DNA of 34,500 nucleotides, taken from CAVPRW01 sp046727435 [NCBI: bacterium] (GTDB lineage Bacteria > Tectomicrobia > Entotheonellia > J063). The first letter of the stretch is position 1. Each line of letters starts with the position of its first letter. Both the position numbers and the translations under genes were made by a program. Positions 22,257 to 31,437 of this stretch are shown here, one piece after another. Where the stretch lies: contig JBKPCR010000371.1 in the NCBI GenBank assembly GCA_046727435.1, positions 1-34,500 on the forward strand, read 5' to 3'. The notes beneath the pieces are model-generated. The model worked only from the letters and a program-made list of their open reading frames with translations. It was not told the origin of the DNA and ran no database searches.

Positions 22257-23087
22257 GTGAAACTACTCTGTAGTCATGGGTAATGCATTGTGGGAGCAGC
22301 CCTCAGAGTTACCTGGGGGAAAGGCAACCCAGTCGCCAGCTTGGCGGTCCGTCAGTTGGAGGCACGAATGCCCATCAGTTCGTGGGCAGTCAGCTCCGAG
22401 ATCGGATGGAAAGGGATACGAAGGATGCCAAACAACGTCGTGCGGAAAGGTCTATTCTCTCACGTTAGCTCTCCTGTGCAGACTCCGCGTCACTCACCCC
22501 TTATTGGGGCATGCGGACAACCGCCGGACAGAGCTTGGTAATCTTGACCCCCATCGGGCGGGTGACTGCAGACGGGTCTGGCTGCCCTGATGACATCGAT
22601 GCGACGAAGGCGCACACCTCGGGCCGGCCGCCCCGGCGTTGGCCTCGACCAGACTTTTCGGCGGCGGCAACGATCATCCAACGTGCCGTGATCCCTTACA
22701 CACTCGGCACCGCTGGTAAAGGCTTTAGAAATTTGGAGGTTTCATGCGGTCCATCGGCATCGTGATGGTATCACGCATACCTTTTGACTTTTGGCCATCC
22801 GATCCTCATCAAGGCGAGACCAGACGACTCGGCCCGCGTTGCCGATGCCGCTTTCGCCGATGGGTGGCATGATCCGCAGCGCCTCATGGGGCCAGACGAT
22901 ATTCCCACGGATGGTGCCACTCGTGTGCTCTTCCCGTGACACACATCGTTGGCCGACCTTCTGCATGTACACCACCCCTAACCGCCTGGTAAAGCACGGG
23001 ACAACTCCCGCGACGGTTCGACGGAGCTGCGGCAAGGGTTCAGTGGCACACGTTACCCATGTGCCACAAAGTCTCCCCCGTTTATCA
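22257..23087. other. intergenic region upstream of parA, largely unassigned
   Basis: Besides the tentative TrfA-like stretch, a minus-strand frame (22742-23035) contains a protein-like segment (GTIRGNIVWPHEALRIMPPI) without recognised family or ribosome binding site. The region just before the 12-bp array has the palindrome GGCACAcgttaccCATGTGCC (23045-23065). No other feature is supported. Confidence 0.35.
22290..22490 (+). pseudogene. possible remnant of a TrfA-like replication initiator
   Basis: A short stretch (AVSSEIGWKGIRRMPNNVVRKGLFSHV) follows the pattern of the start of TrfA-type initiators, in which a Trp and RxxPNxxxRxxLF segment precedes the first winged helix. Sequence on either side does not continue the match. 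Evidence is one motif by eye, so this is tentative. Confidence 0.22.
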
Positions 23088-23327
23088 GTGAATACATAAG
23101 GTGATCCAATCGGTGAGTTAATCGGTGACCCAATAGGCTAAACAATAGCTAGTTCAATCGGCACACCGATTCGTTAATGGATTGATCGACCGATTCATTC
23201 ACCGCTTAGGATATCTAATCTTTCCCCTCATAAACCACCGTATGCAAGACCTAGTCATTCATATATTGATTCACCTTATGATTCATCTATACGATCATCG
23301 TATCACTCACCGATTGAGTTATCCACT
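23088..23327. repeat. array of about twenty 12-bp periodic repeats (iteron/centromere-like)
   Basis: Cut every 12 bases from 23088, almost every unit carries AT or an A/T doublet at the same place. The first units share GTGA and end in AATC (GGTGATCCAATC, GGTGAGTTAATC, GGTGACCCAATA). Later units (CATTCACCGCTT, GATTCACCTTAT, CACTCACCGATT) are the reverse complement in the same phase, so the array is inverted about its middle. It is A+T-rich, noncoding and about 0.9 kb upstream of parA. Twelve bases is close to one helical turn, as in iterons of plasmid origins and partition sites. Confidence 0.75.
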
Positions 23328-24036
23328 ACGTATACGGAAACCCGACCCAGTCGCGAAGCGGCCTTCTTAACGGAAAACCAGACCATCCTTCACGTCTGCC
23401 CCAGCAGATCGACTACCCGGCCATACGCTGGCGGCTCGTGCGTGGGAGTCCGATCATCGGTTCATATCCCTCAAAACATTCCGAGCAGCCCCGCCAAGAG
23501 ATATCGATTATCTATAGCCGGCGATGCGACGGCGTCTAGACAATACGCTATATCTCCCAGACGAGTGGACGGCAGCGCGGCCTGGGAGGTAACAGCAATG
23601 GATTACCGAGCGACTTCAAGCTGTTTGACCACCGTTATGCCCCTTCTTGAGACCTCACAGGTTACCAGAGCCACCGATCAGCGTCCGCAAGAACTTGATG
23701 GCCCATTGGATCACAGGACCGAGCATATAATCATTCACCTAATGAACCCCCTAATCCGTCACACAACACACAGTATTCCATGTAGTAGTAGTATATAAAA
23801 ATAACTACATCAGTTCTGCGAGGGATTGTATAATCTGGTCGTGTCCCTGTAGGGTGCGGGTAAATCCACAGGGCCTGTCTGGCAACCTCCAAAGCAGCCA
23901 AATGGCATAGAGAAGGGAGCGATCATGGCGTCATGATCGCCCCCCGAGTCATGTGTATGCCCTCAAGGGAGTCCATGCGGACGTACTTGGCTTTTCAGGC
24001 CGCCTCACTGGGCAGCTTCCCACGACGATTGCCCGC
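23328..24036. other. noncoding region with a second short 12-bp array
   Basis: At 23705-23764 five 12-mers are in phase (ATTGGATCACAG, GACCGAGCATAT, AATCATTCACCT, AATGAACCCCCT, AATCCGTCACAC), resembling the main array, followed by an A+T-rich stretch (23775-23815). No gene or ribosome binding site is convincing. This could be part of an origin or centromere. Confidence 0.4.
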
Positions 24037-24888
24037 CTACCACCTCACTGGCTGTGGCCACGGTGGTACGCGGAACAGCAACACCTCTCGCAAGCTCCAG
24101 ACCTGGTCGGTCAGTCCGGCCGCCATCGCCGGGGTGCAGGGCTGCCACTGCTTGGCCGAGCCCGTCCCGTTGGTGGGCAGGGACTGTGGCAGCGGCTGGC
24201 GTAGGGAGGCATGCGGCAAGCAAAAGTTATAGTACACGTGATACAAGGCCAATTGCTGGCGCAAGCGCGCCTCGTGTTTGCACAGCGTGATGACGCGCCG
24301 ACCGACCGCCGCCACATGCTGGCGAATCGCGCCGTTCGCACGCTCGATAAAGGCCGTGTTGATCTGCCAGCCCGTGGCGGCCAGCACCTGCTTGATACCA
24401 GCCAGGGTGCTGAAGACCACGCGGTGGCGCATGCGGACCACGCGTCGACGCCGATATCGTTTGACCACCTGCGCATAAAGTAGCTCAGGCAGTGGCATCC
24501 AGCGGGGCTTGGGGGTGGGACCTTGAGCCTGCCGGCGAGGTGGCTGCACCCAGGACCCGAAGTGGGTCAGGAGCGCGGTGGCATATTCCTTGAACCCGTC
24601 GGTGAGGAAGAGAGGCACACAACCGGGCGCTAACACCTCCGCGACGCGATGGACCAGACGTTGCGCCATCTCGAGCGTGCGGTCGCCACAGTCCAGAGCC
24701 AACAGCAGCTTGGTGACGGGGTCGATGGCTCCCGTATAGTCAAAAAATTCACATTCCACCGGATTTAGTGGTAACGTCCTGCGCCTTTCACGATGGGCTT
24801 GAGATTTCAACGGGTTACCCCCATGGTGTCTCATCTGCTGACGACACCTGATGATCTGGGGGTGACACATTGGGCACAGCAACCACAC
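24037..24888 (-). CDS. IS1-like DDE transposase
   Basis: The frame encodes a transposase of the IS1-like type: a residual zinc finger (CPMCHP) at the start, an Asp-rich core (FFDYTGAIDPV, LFLTDGFKEYA) and the C-terminal signature FIERANGAIRQHVAAVGRR followed by HNFxxPHASLRQPLP-like sequence. The zinc-finger part is short and the stretch between it and the catalytic domain looks damaged, so the N-terminus may be frameshifted. The terminal inverted repeats could not be found by eye. Its start overlaps the divergent truncated transposase at 24870. Confidence 0.65.
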   Translation of the reverse strand: MWLLCPMCHPQIIRCRQQMRHHGGNPLKSQAHRERRRTLPLNPVECEFFDYTGAIDPVTKLLLALDCGDRTLEMAQRLVHRVAEVLAPGCVPLFLTDGFKEYATALLTHFGSWVQPPRRQAQGPTPKPRWMPLPELLYAQVVKRYRRRRVVRMRHRVVFSTLAGIKQVLAATGWQINTAFIERANGAIRQHVAAVGRRVITLCKHEARLRQQLALYHVYYNFCLPHASLRQPLPQSLPTNGTGSAKQWQPCTPAMAAGLTDQVWSLREVLLFRVPPWPQPVRW

Positions 24889-25029
24889 AGACGCGGCACA
24901 ACAGCACGATCACCGTCGATTTCCACGATGAAACGACTTACGTTCAACTGCTTGGCGACGGCAAAGCCTTTGTCGAATTGGTAATGGCTTTCATCCTCTC
25001 TATCGGCTTTCAGTTGAAACACAAGGGGT
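24870..25029 (+). pseudogene. N-terminal fragment of another transposase
   Basis: From 24870 the frame gives STITVDFHDETTYVQLLGDG then FVELVMAFILSIGFQLKHK, the typical beginning of a family of zinc-binding IS transposases whose next part is a Cys-rich TRHSHYxRVR region. Exactly there, at 25030, the left end of the IS481-like element begins and the rest of the gene is gone. No matching 3' part is found on the other side of that element, so sequence was also deleted. Confidence 0.55.
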
Positions 25030-26985
25030 CAAAGCTCGCCACGACATCCTTTACATTAGTGCGGAACGAAGCCGACCTTATCCAGAGGCGCGAAGCCCTT
25101 GCGGTGCCTCATGTGGCCCCCTCCTAGATGACAGCGGCCATGCCGTATGCTACATAACCCCTCTACTGCAGAGCCGGTGGAAGGGGTGATCGTGGAACCG
25201 ACCGCGGAGTTTGCCCAACTGCAGCTGGGCTTTGTGGATCAGATGCAATGGCGCTATGAGGTGATCCGACCCCTGGTGCTGTTTGCCGATCGGACGGCCC
25301 GGCAACGGGCGCAGGAAACGGAGACCCATCCGGATACCGTGCGCACCTTCCAGCGCCGCTTTCGACAGCAGGGCATGCTGGGTCTCCTCCCTGCCGATGT
25401 CGAGGTCATACACCGGCGGCGGGCCAGCCCCATCCCCGAGGCGGTGCGCCAGGAGATCGATCGTCTCAAGGCACTCTATGGCGGGTTCCACTACCGCGAA
25501 CTCGCCCGCATCCTGTTGGTCAAGACAGGCCATCCCATTGATGACAAGACGGTCAAGACGCTCTGGCAGCAGAGTCCCGTCTCGTGTCAAGGGCGCCTGG
25601 GCCTGTGGGACTATCACGGCCATCCGGATCGCTACCAGGCCCGCCTGGAGGTGGTCAAACTCTACTATCAAGGCTGGGAGAAGCTGAGCATCAGCCGCTT
25701 GTTACACGTCTCACGGCCCACCGTGGATGCGTGGATCCGCCGGTTCGAGACCGAGCACTTCGCCGGGTTGGTGGACAAGAGCCGGGCGCCCCAGGCCCCG
25801 GTCCGCAAGATCTAGCTGCCGCTGATGGTGCAGGTCTATCACCTGCAGAAGGCGCATCCCGATGCCGGGGAGTTCCGGATCTGGAGCCTGCTGGCCCGGT
25901 CGGATGTATCGGTGCGCACGATTGGGCGGGTGATGGCCCTCAACCGGCTGGTGTATGATGACATCCCGCATGTCCCGAAACGTGGCGTGCGGCCGACTCC
26001 TGGGCTGCATCCCTACAAAGCCACGCATCGGCACCAGTACTGGTTCATTGATGGGCGCCGCATGGATTTTGCCTTGGAGGGGGTGCACTGGTGGAGTCTG
26101 ATCATCCTCGAGGGCTACTCACGGACCATGCTGGCGGGGATGATGGCCCCCACGGAAGCCACCTGGGCCGCGCTGATGGTGCTGTATACCGCCTGCCTGC
26201 GCTATGGGGCACCCGAACAGCTCGTCTCCGACAGTGGGGGCGCCTATACGTCGGCTGACTTTGAAGCCGTCTGCGCGCGGTTGCAGATCCACCATGAGAC
26301 CATTGTCAGCGCGCAGGGGGAGAGCTATCTGAACTGGATGGAGACGCACTTTAATATCCAGCGGCGGCTGTACGACTATCAGTTCTCCCTGGCCCGTACC
26401 CCAGCCGAGTTGGAGCAGCGCCATCAGGCCTTCATCCAGACCTACAATACCACCGCCCATCAGGGGCTCCTGCAGGATCGGCGACTCCCACCGATCCCGG
26501 TCGAGGTGCTGGGCACGGCGCAAGGCCGGCTCTATACCCCCGAGGCCCTCGCCCGCCACTTCTCCCAGGCCGTGTTCCCGCGCACCACCAACCGGTATGG
26601 GTGTGTCACCCTCCATAGCTACCATTTCTCTGTGGAGGAAGGCTTACCCCAGACGCAGGTCCTCTTATGGATAACTGGCGAGCAGTTGCGGGCGACGTTT
26701 GACAACGTGGTCCTGGCGGAATACCGCTGCCGGTATGATTGGCAGGATGGCAAGGTCAAAGAGATCCACGAGGGGGTCTTCTATCCCACACGCTTCGCCT
26801 CCCCACAGGGAAGGCTGATCCCGCTGACGCCCCAGGACTGCGTGGTGGTATATCGCACCAGGCGGCCAAGACATCGGGCGCCTGCTCGACCTCGCACACC
26901 GCAGTTGCTGCTCTTCGAGGTGGTGCATGCCGGATAAGGTCGGCTTCATTCCGCACTAATGTAAAGGATGTCGTGGCGAGCTTTG
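25030..26985 (+). mobile_element. IS481-like insertion sequence with 54-bp terminal inverted repeats
   Basis: Left end 25030-25083 and right end 26932-26985 are inverted copies over 54 bases with a single difference, beginning CAAAGCTCGCCACGACATCC. The 1956-bp element contains one transposase gene reading rightward. Flanks differ on both sides (truncated transposase on the left, group II intron on the right) and no target duplication is visible, so flanking DNA was lost or the element arose by recombination. Diverged ends of the same family bound the 209-bp element at 18828. Confidence 0.88.
25147..26937 (+). pseudogene. IS481-like transposase interrupted by one amber codon
   Basis: One frame encodes an N-terminal helix-turn-helix half (222 codons to TAG 25813-25815) and, without change of frame, an integrase-core half (from 25816). 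The first half has two HTH segments (RQRAQETETHPDTVRTF and KLSISRLLHVSRPTVDAW). The second half has the DDE core: FIDGRRMDF, VSDSGGAY and NWMETHFNIQRR. The residue at the stop is expected to be Trp, so TGG to TAG is the simplest cause. About 597 codons in total, the usual length for this group. Its end overlaps the right inverted repeat. Inactive unless the amber is suppressed. Confidence 0.8.
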
Positions 26986-27658
26986 GGACATGCGCTTCCA
27001 CGTATCCCGCCTTCAACCACTTGCGCAAGATGGCTTTGTCCATGGGGATGTGGGCCAAGAGCCAGTCGTGGCTGAGTTCGTCAAAACACGCGCGGATGTC
27101 GCCCTCTAGCACCCATGGAGGCGATGCCTTCTTGGCCAGGGCAATAAAGCACTGTTCGATGGCATCGGCGGGCGCACGGTGGGTCCGAAACCCATAGGAG
27201 TTCGGGTCCGCCAACGTCTCGGCTATGGGGTCCAGGGCTTGCAGATACAGGGCTTGCATCGCCCGGTCCTGCATCGTGGGAATCCCCAATCCTCTGAGTT
27301 TGCCGTTGGATTTCGCGACATACACACGACGCAATGGTTGCGGTCGATAGCCCCGTTGCCGGAGCGTGCCGATGGCCGTGGCTTTCTGTTCCGGTGTTCT
27401 CCAGGTCACGCGGTCCACACCGGGGGTCCGTTTCCCTTGGTTCTCCGTCACTCGTCGTACCGCCAATGCTTTGGCGCTGAACGAGTGGGTCAGCAGATGT
27501 TGTAAGGCGCGTACCTTCCCCCATCTGCCCTCCTGTATCGCCTTCACGATACGAATCTGAAGCCGGCGCACCGTCTGGTGGACCCGCCGCCAATCAATAG
27601 CATGCCAGTCCAGGGCGTCGTGGGAGGCCGCACCAGCCGGTGTTGCCCCTGCTGTCAT
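26986..27658 (-). pseudogene. ltrA: group II intron reverse transcriptase/maturase, truncated
   Basis: The first 224 or so residues of a group II intron-encoded protein from ATG 27658 (AGGAGG upstream). The RT0 region and fingers are visible: KRTPGVDRVTW, YRPQPLRRVYVAKSNGK (with LRGLGIPTMQDRA following), SYGFR and VLEGDIRACFD with the first catalytic Asp at 187. The YADD box, thumb, maturase and endonuclease domains are missing because the IS481-like element begins at 26985. It has no activity as it stands. Confidence 0.88.
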
Positions 27659-28259
27659 CTGCTTTGCCTCCTGTACCGGTTGGTCAGATGCTCTCGTGAT
27701 GAAAGACTAGACGGAAGTCTGCCCGCTTTCGCGTGGGGTGATGTTCCTCGGTGAGGGCAACCCCTATCCGGTCGATTACAGACCGACATTCGCTTTCTCC
27801 GTCCTCCTGTACCCGCAGCACTATCGGCGGGCCTTGCGGCATGCTTTCCCTGGCGGGAGTGCTACGGGCTTACCAAGTTCCGCTTGAGTAACCAAATGGG
27901 TTAGGCTCTCTCTATCCACCGGTGGTGTTGGATGCCCATGTCACAGGACACATCACCCCGTGAACCCACCACAGTCGGAGGTATCAGCATCTTGGCCTCC
28001 GGTCTGGTTAACGATGTTTATCAAGAGTTCGCCTCTGCTAGCCATACCATCCACCCTAGCCCCGCTCCCCATGATGCTCGGAGATACACGTTGGCCTCGC
28101 GGCTTCTGCGTCAGCCTGTGGCTGTGGGTACATTGTCAGAGGGTAATCAACAGGTCGTTGCCTTCCTGCCTCACCTCCTAGGGTACTGATGATGGGACAT
28201 CAGGTCCGGTCGTGGCGAATGCCGTGCCGGACAGTTACTCAGGCAGCCTCTTGTCGCAC
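26986..28259 (-). mobile_element. group II intron, 3' end removed by the IS
   Basis: The intron begins at 28259 with GTGCGACAAG, matching the GUGYG 5' end, placed exactly after the codons for LLDWFHL of an ISKra4 transposase. The 600 bases before the reverse transcriptase ATG (28259-27659) hold the structured RNA, including GGAACTTGGTAAGCCCGT, which is typical of ORF-containing bacterial group II introns. The IS481-like element cuts it at 26986; domains V and VI and the 3' splice site are missing, so it cannot splice or move. Confidence 0.75.
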
Positions 28260-29174
28260 CAGGTGAAACCAATCGAGGAGGTGCTCGGCGTGCGGGTTGA
28301 GGTAGAGCTGGAGGTCGCGCACCGTGTCCCCACCATCGTACAGAAAGGTGAGCTGTTGATTCATCTGGTGCCCTTGAGACTTCAGGACCTCGAACAGGCG
28401 GCGTTTGGGCTTCTCGTCCAGGGTTTGGACAAACCCAAAACACTTGCTGGAAGGGATATCCTGGTCATCATGACGCTTGAAGGCCAGGATACTCTTGCCG
28501 ACGATGACCTCGAAATGCTGCTGTTTCTCCTCCCAGTCTCTCACATAGCCCCCGTCAATGCCGACGGTAATTGGGCCATCGGGGATAGGCAGGGTTTCCC
28601 AGTCGGCCGGACAGCCCTCCACAAAAGCCCACCGCTCCTCGCCCAGCTCGGCTTCACAGCGTTGGGCGATCGTGAGGGTATGGTTCTGGATGGTGGTCGC
28701 ATTGAGTGTCGCATCCACGGGGAGAACGTCCTTCAGCGCCTGCGCGGTCAGGCCGTAGGATACCAACGAGGCCCACTTCGTCTCCATAAACAGGAGCTCG
28801 GGGGCGACCGCGTCGGTCAGCAGGGCGTTCAGCGGCCGGAAGGTGGTGGACTTGCGACGTTGACAGGGACAATGATACAGCCGCGGACTGGTGAGAGTGA
28901 CCGTGCCAAACAGCGTGCGGAAGGTGCGCGTATGGTACCCTTTAATCCCGAGAGACTCCCCACAGTATTCACACTGGGAACGGGCAGCGACAAAGGCCGT
29001 CGCCTGCTGCGCTACCAGATGTTGCTGCAGCGTCGCGAGGAGTCGCTTCGCTTCGGCCAACGTGAAGCCCAGATGCTCGATCTGCTGGTGCGACTTCTCC
29101 AACATCGCGACCTCCAACACCTGCTCTTCACGACCATCCTCTGCACACATGATGAGCTGCACCTTGATTTTCAT
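28260..29174 (-). pseudogene. ISKra4-family transposase, cut by the group II intron
   Basis: Residues 1-305 or so of an ISKra4 transposase from ATG 29174. Diagnostic stretches are LGFTLAEAKRLLATLQQHL, a zinc site (CEYCGESLG...CPC), FRTLFGTVTLTSPRLYHC, VGIDGGYVRDWEEK, KPKRRLFEVLKSQGHQ and the DGGDTVRDLQLYLNP block ending LLDWFHL. The intron 5' end follows at once; the remaining 150 or so residues, which would lie beyond the intron, are not found. The zinc finger, first catalytic Asp and central region are intact. Confidence 0.88.
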
Positions 29175-29277
29175 GGGGGCTCCTCCCGTCCGAAGTCATA
29201 CCAGTTGAGAAGCGCATTCTACTCCGGACAGATGAGTCACCCCCAGCTTTTTGATGGTCTCCTAAAAGAGCATGTGG

Positions 29278-29553
29278 TCAGCTCGGGCGACGTTCAATGT
29301 CATGGGGACCGATGCGGTAGAGAATATAGGTGTCGCCCGCGATGGCAAAGGTGAAGCGGTAGCCCTGGGTGAGGCGAGCTTCCCAAATATCGCGCCCCTG
29401 GGGGTCGTGCTGGCCTTCCATTTTCTTGGCTTGCAACGAGGGGTGGCGGAAGTTGGCCAGTAAAAAACCCAACGCCCTGTCAAATCGGCGTTGGATGTGT
29501 TGCGGAAGACGCTGGTAGTCACGGACAAACGGCTTTGTAAAAACCGGCCTCAT
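29278..29553 (-). CDS. RelE/ParE-superfamily toxin
   Basis: A 91-residue toxin of the RelE/ParE superfamily. The order helix, helix, beta-sheet is seen in MRPVFTKPFVRDYQRLP, then the second helix (FDRALGFLLANF), IWEARLTQGYRFTFAI and YILYRIGPHDI. It most resembles the YafQ/HigB-like mRNA interferase group, in which basic residues of the sheet act on mRNA on the ribosome. Its ATG overlaps the antitoxin stop (ATGA, 29550-29553), so translation is coupled. It appears complete, so the pair may still be active. Confidence 0.82.
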   Translation of the reverse strand: MRPVFTKPFVRDYQRLPQHIQRRFDRALGFLLANFRHPSLQAKKMEGQHDPQGRDIWEARLTQGYRFTFAIAGDTYILYRIGPHDIERRPS

Positions 29554-29834
29554 ACCTTTGTTTCTTTGAGTGCCCGAATAGCCTCCTCGGCAGTATCGAA
29601 TGGCCCGATCATCTCGCCTTTCTTGAGTGCCTCAAATGCTTCCTGCATCATTTTTTGCCATTCATCCGTGTAGTACCAGCGCTGATCCTTGGGAATGTCC
29701 TTACGGGGCACCAGGACAATGACCTTTCCGCTCTCGACCAACTCTAATTCCTCGCCTGGTTTGAGACCAAAGCGTTTGATGGTTTCTGCGGGAATGGTGA
29801 TTTGGCGTTTCGAGCCAAGTTTGACGGTTGGCAT
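29550..29834 (-). CDS. AbrB/MazE-type antitoxin
   Basis: A 94-residue antitoxin: a swapped-hairpin AbrB DNA-binding domain at the N-terminus (VKLGSKRQITIPAETIKRFG, LKPGEELELVESGKVIVLVP) and an acidic, helical C-terminus that would wrap the toxin. ATG 29834 follows AAGGAG at 8 bases; the upstream extension of the frame has no such site. It precedes the toxin gene and should bind the operon promoter as repressor. It lies between two IS remnants, a usual place for such stability modules. Confidence 0.85.
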   Translation of the reverse strand: MPTVKLGSKRQITIPAETIKRFGLKPGEELELVESGKVIVLVPRKDIPKDQRWYYTDEWQKMMQEAFEALKKGEMIGPFDTAEEAIRALKETKV

Positions 29835-29975
29835 GATGAGCACTCCTTTGTTGTGATGACGCGATGCTTCCATACCCTGCATGATAGGGGATCGAGCGAA
29901 GAAGTCAATGGAAGGCCTGACTGCGCATGCCACTGATCAAAACAGCGACTTTTGAACGTGAACTGGTTGCGAGTT

Positions 29976-30099
29976 TTAGGCATCACAGAATGCTCGCAGG
30001 TTGATTAACGTATACGCCAGCAACTTCATACCGAAATGCCGTTGCTGAATGTGTTCAAAACGCAGCAGCAACCGCTTGAATTTATCCCGTTTGGTCAAA
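29976..30099 (-). pseudogene. C-terminal fragment of another transposase
   Basis: The minus frame reads KRDKFKRLLLRFEHIQQRHF followed by a hydrophobic end (KLLAYTLINLRAFC) and a stop at 29976, the typical close of a DDE transposase. Upstream it runs into the left end of the IS at 30093, which replaced the rest of the gene. Confidence 0.5.
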
Positions 30100-31306
30100 A
30101 AACTCCAATTCATCTTTTTATCAGAGGTTACAAGCCAGTCTACACGTACTCTTCGGGTTGTCTTCCGCCCCACAATGACCGATACTCAGCCACTATGAGG
30201 TGGGAAAGGACAGGGGAGGGGTGGCGTATGAACTGGAAGACCTTGCTCGCATATATCATGGGGACCGTCGATCAGGAACTGCTGTTGCGCAACGAGTACC
30301 TAGTGACAGAGAACCGGATTCTCCGCAACCAGATCAAGGGGCGTGTGCACCTCAGCAATGGCGAGCGCAAGGCCCTGGTGGAAATCGCCAAGAAACTGGG
30401 CAAGCAGGCCCTGCAGGAGGTCGCCACGATCGTGAAGCCTGACACGATCCTCGCCTGGCACCGCAGGCTGGTGGCGAAGAAGTTCGACGGTTCCCAGCAG
30501 CGGAAGGCTCTGGGTCGGCCGACGATCGACCAGGAGCTGGAGGCCCTGGTGGTCCGCATGGCCCAGGAAAATCGTTCGTGGGGCTATGATCGCCTTGTCG
30601 GCGCCTTAGCCAATCTCGGGTATACCCTCAGCGATCAAACCGTGGGCAATATCCTCAAGCGCCATGGCCTCTTACCCGCCCCTGAACGCAAAAAGACCAC
30701 GACATGGCACGTGTTCATCCGCACGCATATGGACGTGCTGATGGCGACCGACTTTTTCACCACCGAAGTTTGGACGAAGGCAGGATTGGTGACCTACTAT
30801 GTCTTGTTTTTCATCCATGTAGCTAGCCGGAGAGTACATGTGGCCGGTGTGACACCACATCCCAATGAGTCATGGATGGCGCAGATGGCGCGTAATGTCA
30901 CCATGGACGAATGGGGCGTCTTCGCTCCGGGGCAGTATCTGATCCATGACCGGGACGGGAAGTACTGCTCAGCATTTCAACAACGCATGGATGACGCAGG
31001 GATCAAGCGCGTGGTCTTGCCGCCTCGGTCGCCGAATCTGAACGCCTACGCGGAACGCTGGGTGAGATCCGTCAGGGATGAGTGTCTGTCCCAGCTGATT
31101 CTCTTTGGGGAAAAGGCCCTATGGCACGCCCTCATGGAGTATGGAACCCATTATCATCACGAGAGAAATCATCAGGGAAAAGGTAATGTCCTGCTCTTCC
31201 CTTCGTCCAGCCAAGGCTGTGAGGGTGACAGCCCAATCCAGTGCCGGGAACGGCTCGGTGGGCTGCTCAAGTACTACCACCGCGAGGCTGCATGAGTTTT
31301 TTGACC
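30093..31306 (+). mobile_element. IS with rve-type transposase, copy 1
   Basis: Perfect 13-bp inverted repeats GGTCAAAAAACTC (30093-30105) and its complement (31294-31306) bound a 1214-bp element with one transposase gene; the transposase stop codon lies against the right repeat. No target duplication is seen. Outside the right end the sequence ACGAGGT recurs near the other related ends at 32276 and 34348. Confidence 0.75.
30228..31295 (+). CDS. integrase-core (rve) transposase, copy 1
   Basis: A 355-residue transposase of the IS481/IS3-like group. The N-terminal part has a charged helix (RNEYLVTENRILRNQI) and an HTH region (PDTILAWHRRLVAKKFDGS), then a Gly-Arg-Pro linker. The core has D in MATDFFTTEVWT, D in LIHDRDGKYCSAFQ and E in NAYAERWVRSVRDE. 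ATG 30228 is taken as start because the homologue at 33087 begins with the same residues; GGGGAGGGG lies about 8 bases upstream. Close to 70 percent identical by eye to that copy. Apparently intact. Confidence 0.87.
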   Translation: MNWKTLLAYIMGTVDQELLLRNEYLVTENRILRNQIKGRVHLSNGERKALVEIAKKLGKQALQEVATIVKPDTILAWHRRLVAKKFDGSQQRKALGRPTIDQELEALVVRMAQENRSWGYDRLVGALANLGYTLSDQTVGNILKRHGLLPAPERKKTTTWHVFIRTHMDVLMATDFFTTEVWTKAGLVTYYVLFFIHVASRRVHVAGVTPHPNESWMAQMARNVTMDEWGVFAPGQYLIHDRDGKYCSAFQQRMDDAGIKRVVLPPRSPNLNAYAERWVRSVRDECLSQLILFGEKALWHALMEYGTHYHHERNHQGKGNVLLFPSSSQGCEGDSPIQCRERLGGLLKYYHREAA

Positions 31307-31437
31307 CCACGAGGTGCGTAACCTGGGTGTCATTTATGAAACGGAGCACTAAGTCTCTGGGGGTGCATACCCGCGAGCGCTGCGGCCCCCGCAAGAAGCC
31401 GCTATGGCGGGTGCGCGACCGCCGGCTCCTAGGGGGC

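Noticed and set aside
23088-23327. The periodic array as a CRISPR
   Set aside because: Units are 12 bases with no spacers, degenerate, and no cas genes are present; iterons fit better.
26756-26985. Apparent C-terminal extension of the group II reverse transcriptase
   Set aside because: This part is the inverted repeat and antisense end of the IS481-like gene, joined by chance after the insertion point.
28212-29354. A 380-codon plus-strand frame across the ISKra4 gene
   Set aside because: It is antisense to a clear ISKra4 transposase and crosses the intron boundary; no domain.
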